NCBI RefSeq assembly: GCF_021462225.1 | Contig: NC_061804.1 | Location: 8,793,740 to 8,857,739, forward strand | Direction of reading: 5' to 3' | Origin: Girardinichthys multiradiatus | Lineage: Eukaryota; Chordata; Actinopteri; Cyprinodontiformes; Goodeidae | Length of the DNA stretch: 64,000 nt | Shown: one piece after another, positions 10,411 through 20,894 of the stretch | Position numbering within the stretch: position 1 is the stretch's first letter | How the letters are laid out: every line of letters starts with the position of its first letter | Position numbers and translations under genes: made by a program | Notes under the pieces: generated by a model | What the model was told of the DNA's origin: nothing | Databases searched by the model: none | Seen by the model: only the letters and a program-made list of their open reading frames with translations

Positions 10411-10605
10411 AGTCAGTCAGTCATTTTCTACCGCTTATTCCATAGTGGGTCGCAGGGAAGCTGGTGCCTATCTCCAGCAGTCTATGGGCAAGAGGTTCAC
10501 CCTGGACAGGTCGCCAGTCCATCACTGGGCCACACACAACCATTCATACACCTAAGGGCATGTTAGAGTGACCAATTAACCTAACCCTCCATCCTTTTCC
10601 TGATG
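10411..10605 (+). repeat. Common teleost interspersed repeat (CAGTCAGTCAG family)
   Basis: It starts CAGTCAGTCAGTCATTTTC, then TACCGCTTATTCCATAGTGG, CACCCTGGACAGGTCGCCAG, CCATCACTGGGCCAC and ends around CCAATTAACCTAACC. I recognise this as a very abundant fish repeat. A minus-strand partial copy is at 21586-21682, and weaker copies are at 34725-34990, 52866-52985 and 59690-59800. It directly abuts the right arm of the foldback element. Confidence 0.75.
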
Positions 10606-10621
10606 GATATGGTTTAGCAAC

Positions 10622-10910
10622 GGTCAAAAAACAGTTAAGCCCACAATTATTCATACCCCTGGCAGATCTAAGTTTAAAGTAATGTTTTTAAAAGTTTCAC
10701 ACGTTTCTTCTGACTTGATGTTTTAAAGAGAATATGTGGAGGGAGCTAAAAAATAGGGTGATGGCAAGGAGGCCTTTCAACCTCAAAGACTTGGAGCTCA
10801 TTACCAAATACCAGTGGAAACTTTTTGATTAACAATTATAAGAAGGGTTCGATTGCTGTAATGCAGATAAAGATTTTTTCACTGATTACGTTTGATATGT
10901 TATTTTTATA
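10622..10910 (+). repeat. Tc1-like transposon remnant
   Basis: The start resembles Tc1-family ends in fish (CAATTATTCATACCCCTGG). The middle reads as a decayed coding end: RRPFNLKDLELITKYQWK, encoded around 10765-10820. A related segment with AAATACCAGTGGAAAC and TTGCTGTAATG-like blocks lies at 44690-44800. Assignment to Tc1 comes from memory of similar fish repeats; the match between the two loci is seen directly. Confidence 0.5.
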
Positions 10911-12050
10911 TAGTGTAAATACAGAAAGATTTCTTTTTTATCTTCTACTCTTTTTATACTTTTTATCATCCTTTGAAAGATGTGTCTCATTTCATAACAG
11001 GAACAAATTCAGAACTATAATATAAGCGTTGCTTTTAGCCTGTGTCATGGTTTATTTATTTTCTACAAAAGTCATGAGCGAGCTGACTGTAGAGAAGGAT
11101 GAGCAGATGGCCAACTCATGGCACCAACATTTTGTGAATGAAAGAAGAATTTCACATTTCAAAGCATGCCAAACAATCTGTGGGAAAATGTGCTTGGCCT
11201 CAGCAATTTTCATACTTTGCTCAGTTTGTGATATCAGGCACTGATTCCCAGCTCAGACTGCCAGTCAGAAAGCTTCCCGACGTACTTCATCTGTTACCAT
11301 TTCAACATGAATAAGGTCAGTCAGTTCTGAACAGCCTGCCAGCTGAGAGTCAATCAAGCACTATTTAGTTTTAGCTACAGAAGAAATCCACTTTGGCAAG
11401 TCAAAATCTAAAAGTGCTTGTTTCTCTATGACGTCTGTATGAACTCCACAGGAATTATACCAGCATTTACTCAACAGGAGATGATTAAAGCATCGAGCTG
11501 CAAACAGGTCGAGTTATGATTGATTTCTCCTTCAACTTGTGGTGGCTGTCAGGAAAAAAAAACCTCAAAAGGTACCAGGTTGTAACTGGCATAGCTCTAG
11601 ATATAGGCAGAAATCGGATCCACAGTTTTTTGAAATATGTAATCCTTCTGAGTGGAAATGCCCGATGCCTTCACTGCCTAGATTTTCTTAAGTAATTTTA
11701 TTTCAGACTTAAAACAGAAACATGGGACAAAAAGAGAAACAAGGTTTCTAACCATTGTAGCATAGACATATTCCAAAGTTGGGACATTATTCCCCTTTCA
11801 GGTCATGCTCAGAGTCACATGCAGAATGTTGGGTTTTAAACCACAGAAACTCTGATTTCTTTACAGGCTCAGATTTTGACAGGAAGTGACAGATTATTCT
11901 TTCCTGCTAGCTGAAAAATTCAGAATGTGGAATTACTTTTATGAAAAGTTGAGGTTTTAATTACTCCATTTTTTGTGGTAATGCTTTATTTAATGATGTG
12001 ATTTTTATTCTCTTTAAATCCTCATGCCATAATATTTCAATATATATTCA
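10911..12050. other. No recognisable feature
   Basis: Mixed A/T-rich sequence. Frames at 10825-11025 and 11029-11244 have no family signature. Nothing else is recognised. Confidence 0.4.
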
Positions 12051-12051
12051 A

Positions 12052-12106
12052 TATTCAATTTCCCTTTGGGATTAATAAAGTATTTTTGAATTGAATTGAA
12101 TTTTTT
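12052..12106 (+). repeat. LINE 3' tail remnant
   Basis: The sequence TTTCCCTTTGGGATTAATAA, then AGTATTTTTGAATTGAATTG, is the typical 3' end of fish Rex1/CR1/L2-group LINEs ending in short tandem repeats. Only this tail is seen; no coding part is attached. Confidence 0.55.
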
Positions 12107-13249
12107 TGCTATAAAAACATTCATGTTCTCTTCTTATGTTTTTTTTATGTTTGTTATTTAATGTTGAAAGACTCCATATAATTTTTCTCTGAATCTGTGT
12201 TGGACATTACTCCCTTCTTGATAAGCATAGTTTTAGATGTTACCTAACGGCTACTGATTTGATGTGCTCTTTCTGACATTATATGGACTTCAGGAAGACA
12301 GCTGAGAAGCTAGAGACACAGCAGACACCGTCTGTATGACTGTCGGATAAACTGCTCCTGCATGACTGTTTGTGTTCATCAATCCTGTTTTATTTCTGCC
12401 GTCCTGGAGTAAGAGATTGTTTTTTCATTCCGATGTGGATTTTGCCCGAAGGTCCTTCCTTTTTGCAGATAGCTGCATCCGGCCAAGCACACTCTGCCAC
12501 CAGGAAGGCCTTTCCTGAAAGGCAGATTAAGCCCTCCTTGAAATGATCCCCAAGGCAAAAACATTGTGCCAGTGCTTCACAGCTTCGAGAGAGATGGAGG
12601 TTTGATACTGGAGCATGCTGCCAGCGTTCAACCACTTTATGAGAGAGACTGAAGTCTTGTGGCACCCAGGTGGGATTGTTTATACTAATGATCACAGTGA
12701 AATTCCCCTTTCTGCATCATTTTAGAGCTATGTGGATAATCCAAAAAGACAGACTTTTTCCCACACATAGTTCAGGAAAAAAATTAAAAGTATTACAGGT
12801 CTTAGAGTTTGAATTGACTAAATAATGAGCTTGATGTTCATTTATTATTCTTGCCAAATTCCTTTTAATTTCTGATTAAAGGAAAAGTGGATTTGGTGTT
12901 TTTGCTTGTCTTGGTTTTTTTTTTTTTCAGGATGTGATGCTTCCAGTATAAATATTTATTAACTGTTCATAACACTTAGACTAAAAAAAAAACAGTTTTA
13001 AATGCTCCTCTTTTATCTTTAAATTTAACAGTTCTTAAGCAGAAATCAGAATAAGCTAAGATCCATATCTGCATGTCAGGAAGAGCTTTACAGAAACCTG
13101 GACTGAAAAATCTGATTAGTGCGTCTCTAAGAAATATAGTGATGTTGGTTTTTATGGAGAGGGACAACTCTCCATGAGGGGGGGACACTTTATGTTAAAT
13201 TTTTGTCTGAAATTTTTACAATTAACATTACAAGAGTCATTGTTATATT
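12107..13249. other. No recognisable gene
   Basis: No repeat family or protein is recognised. The G/C-richer patch at about 12400-12680 has overlapping minus-strand frames of 61 and 101 codons without any motif. Confidence 0.35.
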
Positions 13250-13289
13250 TCCATCCACATCCATTGTTTTCCGCTTATCTGGGGTCGGG

Positions 13290-13517
13290 TCACGGGGGCC
13301 GCAGCCTAAGCAGAGAGACCCAGACTTCCCTCTCCCCAGCCACTTGGGCCAGGTCGTCCAAGGGAATCCCAAGGCGTTCCCAGGCCAGCTTAGAAACATA
13401 GTCCCTCCAGCGTGTCCTGGGTCTTCCTCTGGGCCTCCTCCCAGTGGGACGTGCCTGGAACACCTCACCAGGGAGGCATCCAGGAGGCATCCTAACCAGA
13501 TGTCCGAGCCACCTCAA
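13290..13517 (-). pseudogene. Rex3 C-terminal domain
   Basis: About 75 codons contain MRWLGHLVRMPPG, ARPTGRRPRGRPRTRWRDYV and LAWERLGIP. This C-terminal block after the reverse transcriptase is characteristic of RTE-clade elements. It is in a different frame from the RT core at 13787-14233, so the protein is broken. Confidence 0.8.
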
Positions 13518-13786
13518 CTGGCTCCACTCAACGCGGAGAATCGATGGCTCTACTGAGTCCCTCCCGGATGACCGAGCTTCTCACGCTATCTTTAAGGGAG
13601 AGCCCAGACACCCTTCGGACGAAACTCATTTTGGCCGCCTGTATCCATGATCTCGTTCTTTCGGTCATGACCTTATGACCTCATGACCCTAGATGAGAGT
13701 AGGAATGTAGATCAACCGGTAAATCGAGAGCTTCGCTTTTTGACTCAGCTCTCTCTTGACCACGACAGACTGGTACAGTGCCCACA

Positions 13787-14233
13787 TCACTGCTGACGCA
13801 TCACCAATCCGTCTGTCGATCCCCCGCTCCATTTTTCCTCATTCGTGAACCAGACCCCAAGATACTTGAACTCGTCCACTTGAGGCAAGACCTTCCCCCT
13901 GACCCGGAGAAGGATCTCTACCCTTTTCTGGCTCAAGACCATGGCCTCGGACTTGGAGGCACCAATTCTCATACCGGCCGCTTCACACTCGGCTGCAAAC
14001 TGCTCCGGTGAGAGCTGTAGGTCACGAGCTGATGAAGCCAATAGGACCACATCATCCGCAAAAAGCAGAGACGCAATCCTACGGCCACCAAAACGGATCC
14101 CCTCAACACCTTGGCTGCGCCTAGAAATTCTCTCCATAAATGTTATGAACAGAATCTGTGACAAAGGGCAACCTTGACGGAGTCCAACCCTCACCGGAAA
14201 CAAGTTTGGCTTATTGCTGGCAATGCGGATCAA
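13787..14233 (-). pseudogene. Rex3 reverse-transcriptase catalytic core fragment
   Basis: The 148-codon frame has GLRQGCPLSQILF (RT motif B), SLLFADDVVLLA (motif C with the two catalytic aspartates), GMRIGASKSEAM and DEFKYLGVWFT. The first catalytic aspartate (motif A) is missing because the DNA upstream is replaced by the inserted LINE tail. The fragment is therefore inactive although the ADD box is intact. Confidence 0.88.
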
Positions 14234-14297
14234 GCTCTGACACGTCGTTCGGGGACCTTTCAGCCCGTATCAAAGGGCCTGGTACCCTATACTATAC

Positions 14298-14582
14298 AGA
14301 AAACTATAAAAGCGCTGAAACCCTAAGTTGCTTCAGATCAAGATTAAAAACTTATTTGTTTAGTGGCCTTTGACTGTGCCATCTAAACATTATTAGTTTT
14401 CAGTCCAACTTTCCTTTCATTTTCTCATCCATCATTCTATTCTCTATTTTTAATTACCTTTATGTCACTGTAATGTACTTTGCCTATTATGTTTTTTATT
14501 TTTTTTCCTTCATGTGAAGCACTTTGAATTGTCTTGCTACTGAAATGTGCTATATAAATAAACCTGCCTTGCCTTGCCTTAT
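14298..14582 (+). mobile_element. L2-type LINE 3' end inserted in Rex3
   Basis: Rex3 sequence stops near 14297 and resumes near 14583. The intervening segment has an end-of-ORF signature (LSCFRSRLKTYLFSG, coded near 14320-14370), a 3' untranslated region with TTGTCTTGCTACTGAAATG and GTGCTATATAAATAAACC, and a terminal (CTTGC)n tail. This is typical of the 3' ends of L2-group LINEs in fish. It is heavily 5'-truncated, as LINE copies usually are. Confidence 0.7.
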
Positions 14583-14926
14583 AGTTGGAACACACTCTAC
14601 GGTCCACCTTTTTGAATAGGGGGACCACCAACCCGGTCTGCCAATCCAGTGGATCTGCCCCCGATGCCCACGCAATGCTGCGGAGTCGCGTTAACCAACA
14701 CAACCCTACAACATCCAGAGCCGTAGGGAACTCCGGGCAAATCTCATCCAACCCCAGGGCCTTACCACTGAGGAGCTATTTAATCACCTCGGTGACCTCA
14801 GCACCAGAGATTGGAGAGCCCACCCCAAGGTCCCCAGGCACCGCTTCCTCAGTAGAAGATGTGCCGGTCAGATTGAGGAGGTCTTTGAAGTACTCTGCCC
14901 ATGACCCACAATGTCCGGAGTTGATG

Positions 14927-16075
14927 TCAGCAGCACACCCTCCCCACTTGGTGGTGTACCCCCCCTCCAAACTCCTTCCACACCCTAGTTTTTTCCTCAG
15001 CAACCACCCGAGCCGCATGCCACTTGGACTGCCGGTACCCATCAGCTGCCTCTGGAGTCCCACAGGCCAAAAATGCTTTCTCCGGGTCCACAAAACACAT
15101 GTGGACCGGTTGGGCAAACTCCCATGAACCCTCGAGTACCCTGTAGAGTGTATAGAGCTGGTCCAGTGTTCCACGACCGGAACAAAAACCACACTGCTCC
15201 TCCTGAAGCCGAGGTTCGACTATCGGCCGGACTCTCCTCTCCAATACCCTGGCGTAGGCCTTACCAGGGAGGCTGAGGAGTGTGATCCCCCTGTAGTTGG
15301 AACACACCCTCTCCACCCCAGTCTGCCAGTCCAGAGGCACTGTCCCCGACTGCCATGCAATGTTGAAGAGGCGTGTCAACCATGACAGCCCCACAACATC
15401 CAGAGACTTGAGGTACTCAGGGCGGATCTCATCCACCCCCGAAGCCCTGCCACCGCGGAGCTTTTTAACCACCTCGGTGACTTCAGCCTGGGTGATGAAA
15501 GAGTCCAACCCCAGTCCCCAGCCTCTGTTTCCACCAGGGAATGCATGATGGCAGGAGTGAGGAGATCCTCGAAGTACTCCTTCCACCGCCCGATAATGTC
15601 CCCAGTCGGGGTCAGCAGCCTTCCGACCGCCATTGTAAACAGTGTTGGCGAAGTTCTGCTTCCCCTTCCTGATGCGCCGGACGGTTTGCCAGAATCGCTT
15701 CGAGGCCAACCGGTAGTCCTTCTCCATGACCTCACCGAACTCCTCCCAGGCCCGAGTTTTTGCCTCTGCCACCGCCCGGGCCGTGGCACGCTTGGCCTCA
15801 CGGCACCTGTCAGCCACCTCAGGAGTCCCGCAAGCCAACCACAGCCAATAAGAATCCTTCTTCAGCATGACAGCGTCCCTTACTGGCGGTGTCCACCACC
15901 GGGTTTGGGGATTGCCGCCGCGACAGGCACCGCAGACCTTACGGCCACAGCTACGGGCAGCAGCATCGACAATAAATGCGGAGAACATGGTCCACTCGGA
16001 CTCTATGTCTCCAACATCCCCCGGAATCTGGTCAAAGCTCTCCCGGAGGTGAGAGTTGAATACATCCCTGGCCAA
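14927..16075 (-). pseudogene. Chimeric Rex3 ORF joining two elements
   Basis: A 382-codon open frame on the minus strand begins after the endonuclease (NSHLRESFDQIPGDV), passes through WWTPPVRDAVMLKKDSYWLW, WLACGTPEVADRCREAKRAT and KDYRLASKRFWQTVRRIRKG, then the RT start (KKLRGGRASGVDEIRPEY, CSNYRGITLLSLPGKAY, EEQCGFCSGRGTLDQLYTL, MCFVDPEKAF). Immediately after EKAF, where RT motif A should continue, it reads LACGTPEAADGYRQSK, which is the pre-RT region again but from a differently diverged source. The frame is kept across the joint near 15071. No functional enzyme could result, since motif A is cut and motif C is out of frame. Confidence 0.85.
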
Positions 16076-16885
16076 GGGCTCCGCCGGACGTTCCCAGCAG
16101 AATACTCACTATGCGCTTGGGCCCGCCAAGTCTGTGCGGCCTTCTCCTCCTCCAGCGGATCCAACTCACCACCAGGTGGTGATCAGTGGACAGCTCAGCC
16201 CTTCTCTTCACCCGAGTCTCCAAAACATACGGCCGAAGGTCTGATGATACAACAACAAAGTCGATCATTGACCTCCTGCCTAGGGTATCCTGGTGCCAAG
16301 TGCACTGATGGACACCCTTATGTTTGAACATGGTGTTCATTATGGACAATCCGTGACTAGCTCAGAAGTCCAATAACAAAACACCACTTGGATTCAGATC
16401 AGGGAGGCCATTCCTCCCGATCACGCCTCTCCATTTGTCACTGTGGTTTCCCACGTGGGTGTTGAAGTCCCAGCAGAATAATGGAGTCCCCGGGAGGGGC
16501 ACTATCCAGCACCTCCAACAGGGACGCCAAGAAGGCCAGGTACTCCGCACTACCACTCGGCCCGTAGGCCGAAATGACAGTCAGAGACCTGTCCCCAACC
16601 CGAAGGCGCAGGGATGCCACCCTCCATCCACTCGGGTAAATCCCAACACGAGACGGCTGAGCTGGGGGACAACAAGCAAACCCACCCCAGCCCGCCGCCT
16701 CTCCCCGTGGGCCACTCAAGAGTAGAAGAGAGTCCAGCCCCTCTCGAGGAGATGGGTTCCAGAGCCCACGCTGTGCGTGGAGGCGTGCCCGACTATTTCT
16801 AGTCGATATCTCTCGACCTCCCGCACAAGCTCAGGCTCCTTCCCCCCCAGCGAGGTGACATTCCACGTCCCTAGAGCCACTTTTA
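15072..16885 (-). mobile_element. Rex3/RTE retrotransposon, 5' portion (piece B)
   Basis: This is the upstream part of a Rex3 element: apurinic-type endonuclease N-terminus (LKVALGTWNVTSLGG near 16880), middle (VASLRLRVGDRSLTVISAYG) and C-terminal motifs (GRRSMIDFVVVSSDLRPYVL, STDHHLVVSWIRW), then the linker and the start of RT. The catalytic endonuclease SxDH motif is visible as STDHH. The endonuclease is split over at least three frames. Sequence differences from piece A (for example the segment near 15490, where A reads ACCAGAGATTGGAGAGCCC and B differs completely) indicate a different subfamily. Confidence 0.9.
16032..16719 (-). pseudogene. Rex3 endonuclease domain, broken
   Basis: Three overlapping minus-strand frames give consecutive pieces of one AP-like endonuclease: PSGWRVASLRLRVGDRSLTV and DSAPPGDSIILLG (16438-16719), WRGVIGRNGLPDLNPSGVLL (16362-16556), and FKHKGVHQCTWHQDTLGRRS, then STDHHLV (16032-16349). 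In RTE elements this domain nicks target DNA to prime reverse transcription. The expected GDFN motif is damaged at the frame change, and a stop separates the second and third pieces. Confidence 0.82.
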
Positions 16886-18732
16886 AGGTGTTAGACTTTA
16901 AAAAGTAAATCTCATGTTGACCCATCTTGCCTGAGTAGCTGCCTATTAATTATGCACAGTCATGTTTATACAGCTTGAAATCAGAAAATATACATAAAAA
17001 ATAGGGTGTGATCAACATGCTTATTAGTCCACACATTGTATGGATCAGCATTCCACTGATTATGTTCATTCAATCAAAAACATTTTGTAATAAAAGTAAG
17101 TTATTTTCATTTCTCGGTCTCTGGGGTGCTTCATTAAATAATTTAAAGCCCAGTATATATAGATGAGCAGTAATTGAGGATGTCTTGATCCAGTCTCAAC
17201 CATTAGATCATTATCATTATTTATAAGAGCGTGATAAGGGTTTTGTCCCTTTAGCAGACTTGTTTATTGTAGTTTCTGTGCATCACACTGAACAAGCACA
17301 CATTTCCACTGTGAAGATTGCTGTTTTCTGAAAATCGCCAATGTGTGTTTGATCTGAGCTTCATCTGATCCTGCTGCCTCTAATGAGTCGGTAACACCTG
17401 GGTGAGCTCCCCCCGATCCCTTTCTTCCTCCATTTACACTAAACAAGGTTCAGAAGCGGCACAAAGGGGTCAGAGCCTTTGTGGGCTTCCACTCTCTTTC
17501 ATTCTTTCACAAGCTGGAATTTCCTGCTGTATTGAACCATCACTTACAGATTGTTTATGATGACACTGCAAAGCATCTTGAGTTTGCATCAGGTGTGTAC
17601 AGTAAAACGGAAAAATAAGGGCATTTGAACATATTTTTTGCTTTCAAAATTTGTATTTAGTAGAACGCAGGTTGTAAATATGATATAATGTTCTTGGTGT
17701 TTCTGAAGACTTTTCATACAATATGATATTTAATGTCCTTTAAGGCCATTCAGGGGCTAAAGATCTTGGTAGCAGACTTATAATAAGTCACAGAGGTGTT
17801 CAATACTCTATTCATGTAGCAGCCGAACAAGCCGCCTCTCTCTGGGATGCTCAGATACAAGCTAAGTAAAAGGCTGAGGAAAGCCTCCTACCTGCACCCT
17901 GACATTTATAATCAAAGCAAACTCATTTCACAATAGTTCACCACAGCTCCTGTTTGTTTGATAAATGTTGGACTGATTTTCCATAAAAGCTATTTTACAC
18001 AGTTATTATGCGTATCAACAGAATTTTCTGCCTGATTTTGATTGCTGAGATTTTATTTTTTATAATTGAACTTTTTCATAATCGTTCTCACAGCGTTAGC
18101 CTCTGTTGCTTTGTTGTTCAGAAACATAGCTTATCATTTCAAATGGCAGAAAACTAAATATAACAACACTTCATCAACCAACACCTACTTCAACTTTGTA
18201 ACTCCTTAACTGATTAAGAGCATTCCCTGACACACTCGTTAAGGACCAAGGTATGAAAGTTCTGATTCGGGTAGCATTTGGTACCCATGTAGAGCTGTGC
18301 ATGAAAGGTATGACAATGATTCATTTTGCATGCATCTTGCTCCATCTAGCTCCAGAGCAGGCAGAAGTGGCGGCATCATGAGGCAAACAATGGTTGCAAG
18401 CAGTGTCTGACAGTCAGTTAAAACTTTGACTGACTTTACCCTAAGGACGCCTCATAGATTCATAATGCAGTGTTATTAATAGTCGGCCACATTGTGATTT
18501 TGCATGACACCAGGTGGTTATATTGTGGATTTGTGGTTTACTCTTTAAAACATTTTGCAGGATGACACATTGTGTGTTGGCGTTTGAAATGGATAGAATA
18601 GGAACCTTGGGTCATAAATGGCATCACCAGTAAAGCAATGTGTTACAGTCCTTTCCAGCTTGTTGCCCTCTCTACCAGTTACCCATCACTGATACCAAAT
18701 TACATCCAAAATCACTATTCCCTCTTGGTGCT
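16886..18732. other. No recognisable gene
   Basis: Just beyond the Rex3 5' end, 16925-17100 has TATTAATTATGCACAGTCAT and related A/T-rich sequence that recalls decayed Tc1 copies. The rest, including 17220-17590, shows no repeat ends; the latter part is less A/T-biased and could be unique host non-coding DNA. Confidence 0.35.
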
Positions 18733-18955
18733 TATAGCGCGTTGAAAAAGTATTAGCAACCCTTGAACATTGTCACATTTTGTCTGAAGGAAAATAGTAA
18801 ATCCTTGTAACTGAGACTGAATTTTAACTGAGAATTAGAATTTTTGCCCATTATTCTTTTCAGAATAGCTCAAACTCAGTCACACTGAATGAAGAGCATC
18901 CGTTAACATCTATGCTTTTAGATCTTGCCAAAGATTCTCAGCAGGATTCGATCTA

Positions 18956-19899
18956 AAGTAGATATGCCATGGTCAAGGCCCAGGAGCCGCAATACAATAG
19001 TGTCCAGCCTGCAAGATAATTTCATATATTTTATCAACTGTTAACAAGTATCGTGCTTGTGGGAGAGTCAAAGGAAGGAAACTTATGGCACTTTCTGTGT
19101 TGCCAAGCAATGACAAGCCAAGTGAACACTGCTGGGTCCCCAAATACACTGTTCGGGGCTCATACACTTTTCGCACAGTAAAACCTGAGCACCTTTCAAG
19201 CATTTTGAAAAAAAAAAAATTATAAACTTCTCCAGCACCACACTTTGGAGATAAAAAGACAGAAGTAGCCCAAAAGACAACAGAGGCACAGCACATATGG
19301 CGGAACATTGCTGAGTCACAGCTATGTTCTGCATAATTAAACCCTTAGCCAACCACCTTTACTAGCATTTTCAATAAAATGTTTTGTTGTTGCACATTTT
19401 AAAGTACTGTAGATGACATAAAACCCTAGCTATATCCATTCTTTAAATAATCAATTTGCAATTTTCCTGCAAAGTTGTAAATTAGCCTAAATTTAAGATT
19501 CCCTCCCGCTACTACGGCTTACCGATCGAGAGCACCGACTCTCCCTTTGCATAAAGCTCCAGGTCCTTCTTGCATAAGTTGCAGGAACCTACTTGAAGAT
19601 TTTCTCCTTGTTTCAACCATGTTTTTTTCATCTAGCCTTTTCAAACTAGCGGTCATTGAAATCGCCTGGCCTGCTGTTTTCTCCCGTCAACTAGCAAGAC
19701 ACAGCTACACGCTCATAGTAGGTCTGCTTCATTGCTATGCCAGAGGACGCTGCCGGCCTAGTGGCTGGTCTTTTTTATCAGGTGATGCCTACTGCTCACA
19801 TGCTGGTATTACGAAAAGGAACAAAGCCTCTCTAAGCCAGGCTTTCTGAGACTTCATTAATGGCAAAAATAATGGCTCTCTATTTTGTGCCTTTAACAT
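18956..19899. other. Left part of an insertion within the old Tc1 element
   Basis: This is not Tc1 sequence. It carries several frames (18973-19308, 19083-19352 on the minus strand; 19547-19849 on the plus strand) without recognisable domains. The right boundary of the whole insertion is a hAT-like terminus at 20080 or the Tc1 restart at 20456. The left boundary has no matching terminus that I can see. Confidence 0.35.
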
Positions 19900-20080
19900 G
19901 AAAATATCAAATTGAGGTTTTTAATCAAACGGTTGCAGAGCTCTTTATTACAAAACTGTGCAGTTCGAATATCAAGCACTTTCAAGGACTTTATACAGAA
20001 ATCAAGCTCTTTCCAAACCTTCAAAATACCTTGTTAAAATTTGAGCATTTCAAGGATTTCAAGCACCTGTACGAACCCTG
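19900..20080 (-). mobile_element. hAT-type terminal segment
   Basis: The stretch reads CAAGCACTTTCAAGGACTTT, TTCAAGGATTTCAAGCACCT and stops at GTACGAACCCTG. The reverse complement, beginning CAGGGTTCGTACAGGTGCTT, is the terminus of a hAT-superfamily family widespread in fish. The opposite terminus was not found on the left side, so the copy is incomplete. Confidence 0.55.
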
Positions 20081-20894
20081 ACTGTTGCAATGAATTCACA
20101 CCCACTTCGCTGACTCTAAAGCGCAAAAAAAATATCTGCAACAGTTTTTCTGTTCATTCGCTCTTGACATGGTGATTGCAACTACAAACATCCAGAAGGA
20201 GCTTAGAGAATTGCTATGTAGTCAAGGAAAAATATGCCTAAGTGGATGTCCCACGGTTTTCCTGCTTTATGTCTATGATGAAACCTCCAACTCCACCTCC
20301 AAGTTGCTTGAATGCTGTAGTAATTTTGGCAGTATTAATGATTACAGCATGTGAGGAGTTTTGTTTTAAGAAAACCTGAAAGCATCCATGTGCTTCCATC
20401 GGTACGCTTGAGAAGGATTAACATGCAGAGTGAAAAGGAGCAGGAAGAGAAGCATGTGAGTTGTGGCTTTTTATCCACAATGCCTTTCCTCTTGTCACCC
20501 TTCCATAAAGGCCTGATTTTGTGGAGTTAATTACTCATTGTCAAAAGATTCTCCCACCTGCGCTTCGGAACTTTGCAGCTCCCACAGAGTTACCATGGGC
20601 CTTTTGGCTGCATCTCTGGATAATGCTCTTCATATCTTGGTAGGTCTGGTCCATTCTCTTTCTAGATTCAGATGATGGATTGAACAGAGCTCTATGTTGA
20701 AAGCTTGGGATATTGTTTTAGAACCTAGCCCTGCTTTAAACTTCTCCACAGCTTCCTCCCTGACTTATCTGCTGCGTCCTTGGTCTTCATGACACTTACC
20801 TAATTTCAAGAAACCTCTAAGGCCAGAAACAGAACAGCTGCATTTATGCTCAGATAAACATATTTACATTAGATACATATATGTGGACTCTGTT

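Larger units (their letters stand above)
13250..15071 (-). mobile_element. Rex3/RTE retrotransposon, 3' portion (piece A)
   Basis: This is the downstream part of a Rex3-type (RTE clade) LINE read on the minus strand. The blocks GTGACAAAGGGCAACCTTG (near 14157) and ACCAACCCGGTCTGCCA (near 14626) match the well-known fish Rex3 diagnostic priming sites. From 15071 downwards it encodes the pre-RT region (LACGTPEAADGYRQSK), the start of RT (WLTRL, VVPLFKKVDRRVCSNY), then an L2-type insertion with loss of about 300 bp, then RT motifs GLRQGCPLS and LFADDVVLLA, and the C-terminal RWLGHLVRMPPG and GRRPRGRPRTRWRDY. It is frameshifted. Its 3' end is near 13250. Confidence 0.9.

Noticed and set aside
15545..16327. 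A 260-codon plus-strand frame and several shorter ones across 13.2-16.9 kb
   Set aside because: They lie opposite the Rex3 coding strand; G/C-rich coding DNA often leaves the antisense open. No domain is recognisable.
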